DNA from: SAR202 cluster bacterium
GTDB taxonomy: Bacteria > Chloroflexota > Dehalococcoidia > Lucifugimonadales > UBA3495
Assembly (NCBI GenBank): GCA_009392095.1
Contig: VFHF01000298.1
Coordinates: 1 to 6,076 of the forward strand
Direction of reading: 5' to 3'
DNA: 6,076 nt
Shown here: piece by piece, positions 4,958 to 6,076 of the stretch
How positions within the stretch are numbered: the stretch's first letter is position 1
Layout of the letters: every line of letters begins with the position of its first letter
Notes under the pieces: model-generated
The model's input: the letters and a program-made list of their open reading frames with translations, nothing else
The model's database searches: none
Told to the model about the DNA's origin: nothing
Translations under genes and position numbers: made by a program

Positions 4958-6076
4958 CTATTGAATTACTAAACTGATTGGGTTCTGGAGGAGCTTCTTG
5001 ATCTCCACCAGAAATTGGGCGGCCTCCGCTCCGTCGGCCACCCGGTGATCGGTGGAGAGGGTCGCTTTCATGATCTGGGCGATGGCAAGTTCGCCGTCTC
5101 GCACCACAGGCTGTTCCTTCACGGTACCCACAGCCAGGATGGCCGCGTGGGGCGGGAATATGATGGCAGTGAAGCTTTCGATATCGAATGCCCCAAGGTT
5201 GCTCACACTGAAAGTGGTGCCACTGTATTCGTCATTGCGCAGTGTGCCGCTGTTTGCCCGGGACACCAGGTCCCGGCTGGCCGCGGCGATTTCCACCAGG
5301 CTCTTGCTCTCGCAACCGTTTACGCCTGGCACGATCAGACCGGATTCCAGGGCGATGGCGATCCCCACGTTGATTGCCGCGTTCATCTGAAGGTGGTCGT
5401 CCCGAAAGAATGAGTTGAACTTTGGGTGACGTCCGATGGCGATGGCCGATGCTTTGACGATCAGGTCGTTGACCGATACCCGGTTCTCGGCGTCCAACTC
5501 GTCATTCAGGTCGCGCCGGAAAGACATTGCCTTGGTCATGTCGACGTCTAAAGCAACGTAGAAGTGGGGCGCGTCTCGTTTGCTGTCAGAGGTAACACGG
5601 GCGATGGCCTGGCGCATCCGTGACAACTCGACATTCTCAGAGACGAGTGTTGCCGGTGCGACGGATTCTGCGGCGGCTGGGACTGCATGCTCCGGGACAT
5701 CGGCCTCGATGACTCGGCCACCGGGGCCGGTGCCCGTCAACGTAGCCAGATCAATACCCCGTTCGCGCGCCAGGCGCTTGGCCAGCGGCGACGCTTTGAT
5801 ATATCCGTTAGAAGATGCCAAAGCCGCAGGCGCGACTGCAGCGCCCTGTTCGGGGATATCAGCCTCAGTTATTCGACCGCCGGGACCGGTACCAGTGATG
5901 GTAGCGAGATCGAATCCCCGCTCCTTGGCCAGCCGGCGGGCCAAAGGCGAAGCCCGAACTTCTTCGGTGTCCGCGGGAGCGACCGCTGCCGAGATTGGCC
6001 CTTCCAGAGCTTGAACAGCGGCAGCCGCTGGGGCTGGGGAGTCGGCTGCCAAGGCAATAGCTGCGTCCGTCAGGAT
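4958..6076 (-). CDS. 2-oxoacid dehydrogenase E2 acyltransferase, 5' part outside window
   Basis: This is the dihydrolipoyl acyltransferase core of a pyruvate, branched-chain or acetoin dehydrogenase-type complex; it moves the acyl group from lipoyl to CoA in the cytosol. 372 residues are visible, and the frame is open to the right edge (ILTDAAIALAADS...), so the lipoyl domain should lie outside. TTG at 6052 is only an internal codon, not a credible start. Numbering from it, the order is: Ala/Pro linker, first peripheral subunit-binding domain (32-68), linker, second such domain (85-121), linker, and catalytic domain (about 140-364). The active-site motif is DHRVADG (335-341) with H336 and D340, and the SVSNLGAFDIESFTAII segment is typical. 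Two subunit-binding domains are unusual; most E2 proteins have one. The ThDP enzyme gene follows 27 bases after the TAG stop. Which 2-oxoacid is used cannot be read from this part; E1 genes are expected upstream, to the right. Confidence 0.92.
   Translation of the reverse strand: MLTDAAIALAADSPAPAAAAVQALEGPISAAVAPADTEEVRASPLARRLAKERGFDLATITGTGPGGRITEADIPEQGAAVAPAALASSNGYIKASPLAKRLARERGIDLATLTGTGPGGRVIEADVPEHAVPAAAESVAPATLVSENVELSRMRQAIARVTSDSKRDAPHFYVALDVDMTKAMSFRRDLNDELDAENRVSVNDLIVKASAIAIGRHPKFNSFFRDDHLQMNAAINVGIAIALESGLIVPGVNGCESKSLVEIAAASRDLVSRANSGTLRNDEYSGTTFSVSNLGAFDIESFTAIIFPPHAAILAVGTVKEQPVVRDGELAIAQIMKATLSTDHRVADGAEAAQFLVEIKKLLQNPISLVIQ
5690..5800 (-). repeat. Second copy of the duplicated E3/E1-binding domain in E2
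   Basis: These 37 codons begin IKASPLAKRLARERG and end EADVPE. They are identical to the first copy at 28 of 37 residues, and most differences are conservative (V/I, R/K, F/I). The TGTGPGGR loop is intact, so the domain should fold and bind its partner. Confidence 0.88.
5849..5959 (-). repeat. First copy of the duplicated E3/E1-binding domain in E2
   Basis: These 37 codons begin VRASPLARRLAKERG and end EADIPE, with an intact TGTGPGGR loop. The two copies are joined by a 16-residue Ala-rich linker. The DNA of the copies differs at many synonymous sites, so the duplication is not recent. Confidence 0.88.

Noticed and set aside
5580..6014. 144-codon plus-strand open frame opposite E2
   Set aside because: Its internal repeat is only the antisense of the duplicated binding domain and it has no independent support.

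Overview
The window carries bacterial DNA with a strong GC bias in codon use. The mix of genes looks like an uncultured member of the Chloroflexota (SAR202/Dehalococcoidia-like). The pointers are a double-length flavin-dependent thymidylate synthase, a tiny zinc-ribbon protein ending CGFTRDCSDP, an RskA-type anti-sigma remnant and GC-rich palindromic intergenic repeats. This placement is a judgement from remembered families, not from a search, and is moderately confident at best.

Layout. Positions 1-710 (+) hold the tail of an anti-sigma factor whose reading frame is broken at least twice, so it is probably a pseudogene. A plausible promoter (739-768) then precedes a two-gene unit on the + strand: a 51-residue, seven-cysteine zinc-ribbon protein (793-948) and a WrbA/flavodoxin-like protein (948-1454), joined by a TAATG stop/start overlap. 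This unit converges, with a 15-base gap, on a complete tandem-domain thyX (2939-1470, -). An intergenic stretch (2940-3289) has no convincing gene but contains two copies of a 21-base GC-rich palindrome, a separated inverted repeat, and a 9-base direct repeat just upstream of thyX. The right part is a minus-strand operon: the C-terminal 372 residues of a 2-oxoacid dehydrogenase E2 acyltransferase entering from the right edge (6076-4958), then, 27 bases later, an acetolactate-synthase-family ThDP enzyme (4930-3290) starting at TTG behind a strong Shine-Dalgarno.

How the genes relate. E2 and the ThDP enzyme are very likely co-transcribed and point to 2-oxoacid metabolism; the E1 genes and the lipoyl domain of E2 would lie beyond the right edge. 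ThyX makes dTMP using reduced flavin and stands alone. The most interesting points are: (i) each ThyX half has lost a different part of the active-site motif set, (ii) E2 carries two nearly identical E3/E1-binding domains in tandem, (iii) the anti-sigma gene is decayed while the other genes are intact, and (iv) the palindromic repeat pair. I found no CRISPR array, tRNA, rRNA, transposase or phage gene.
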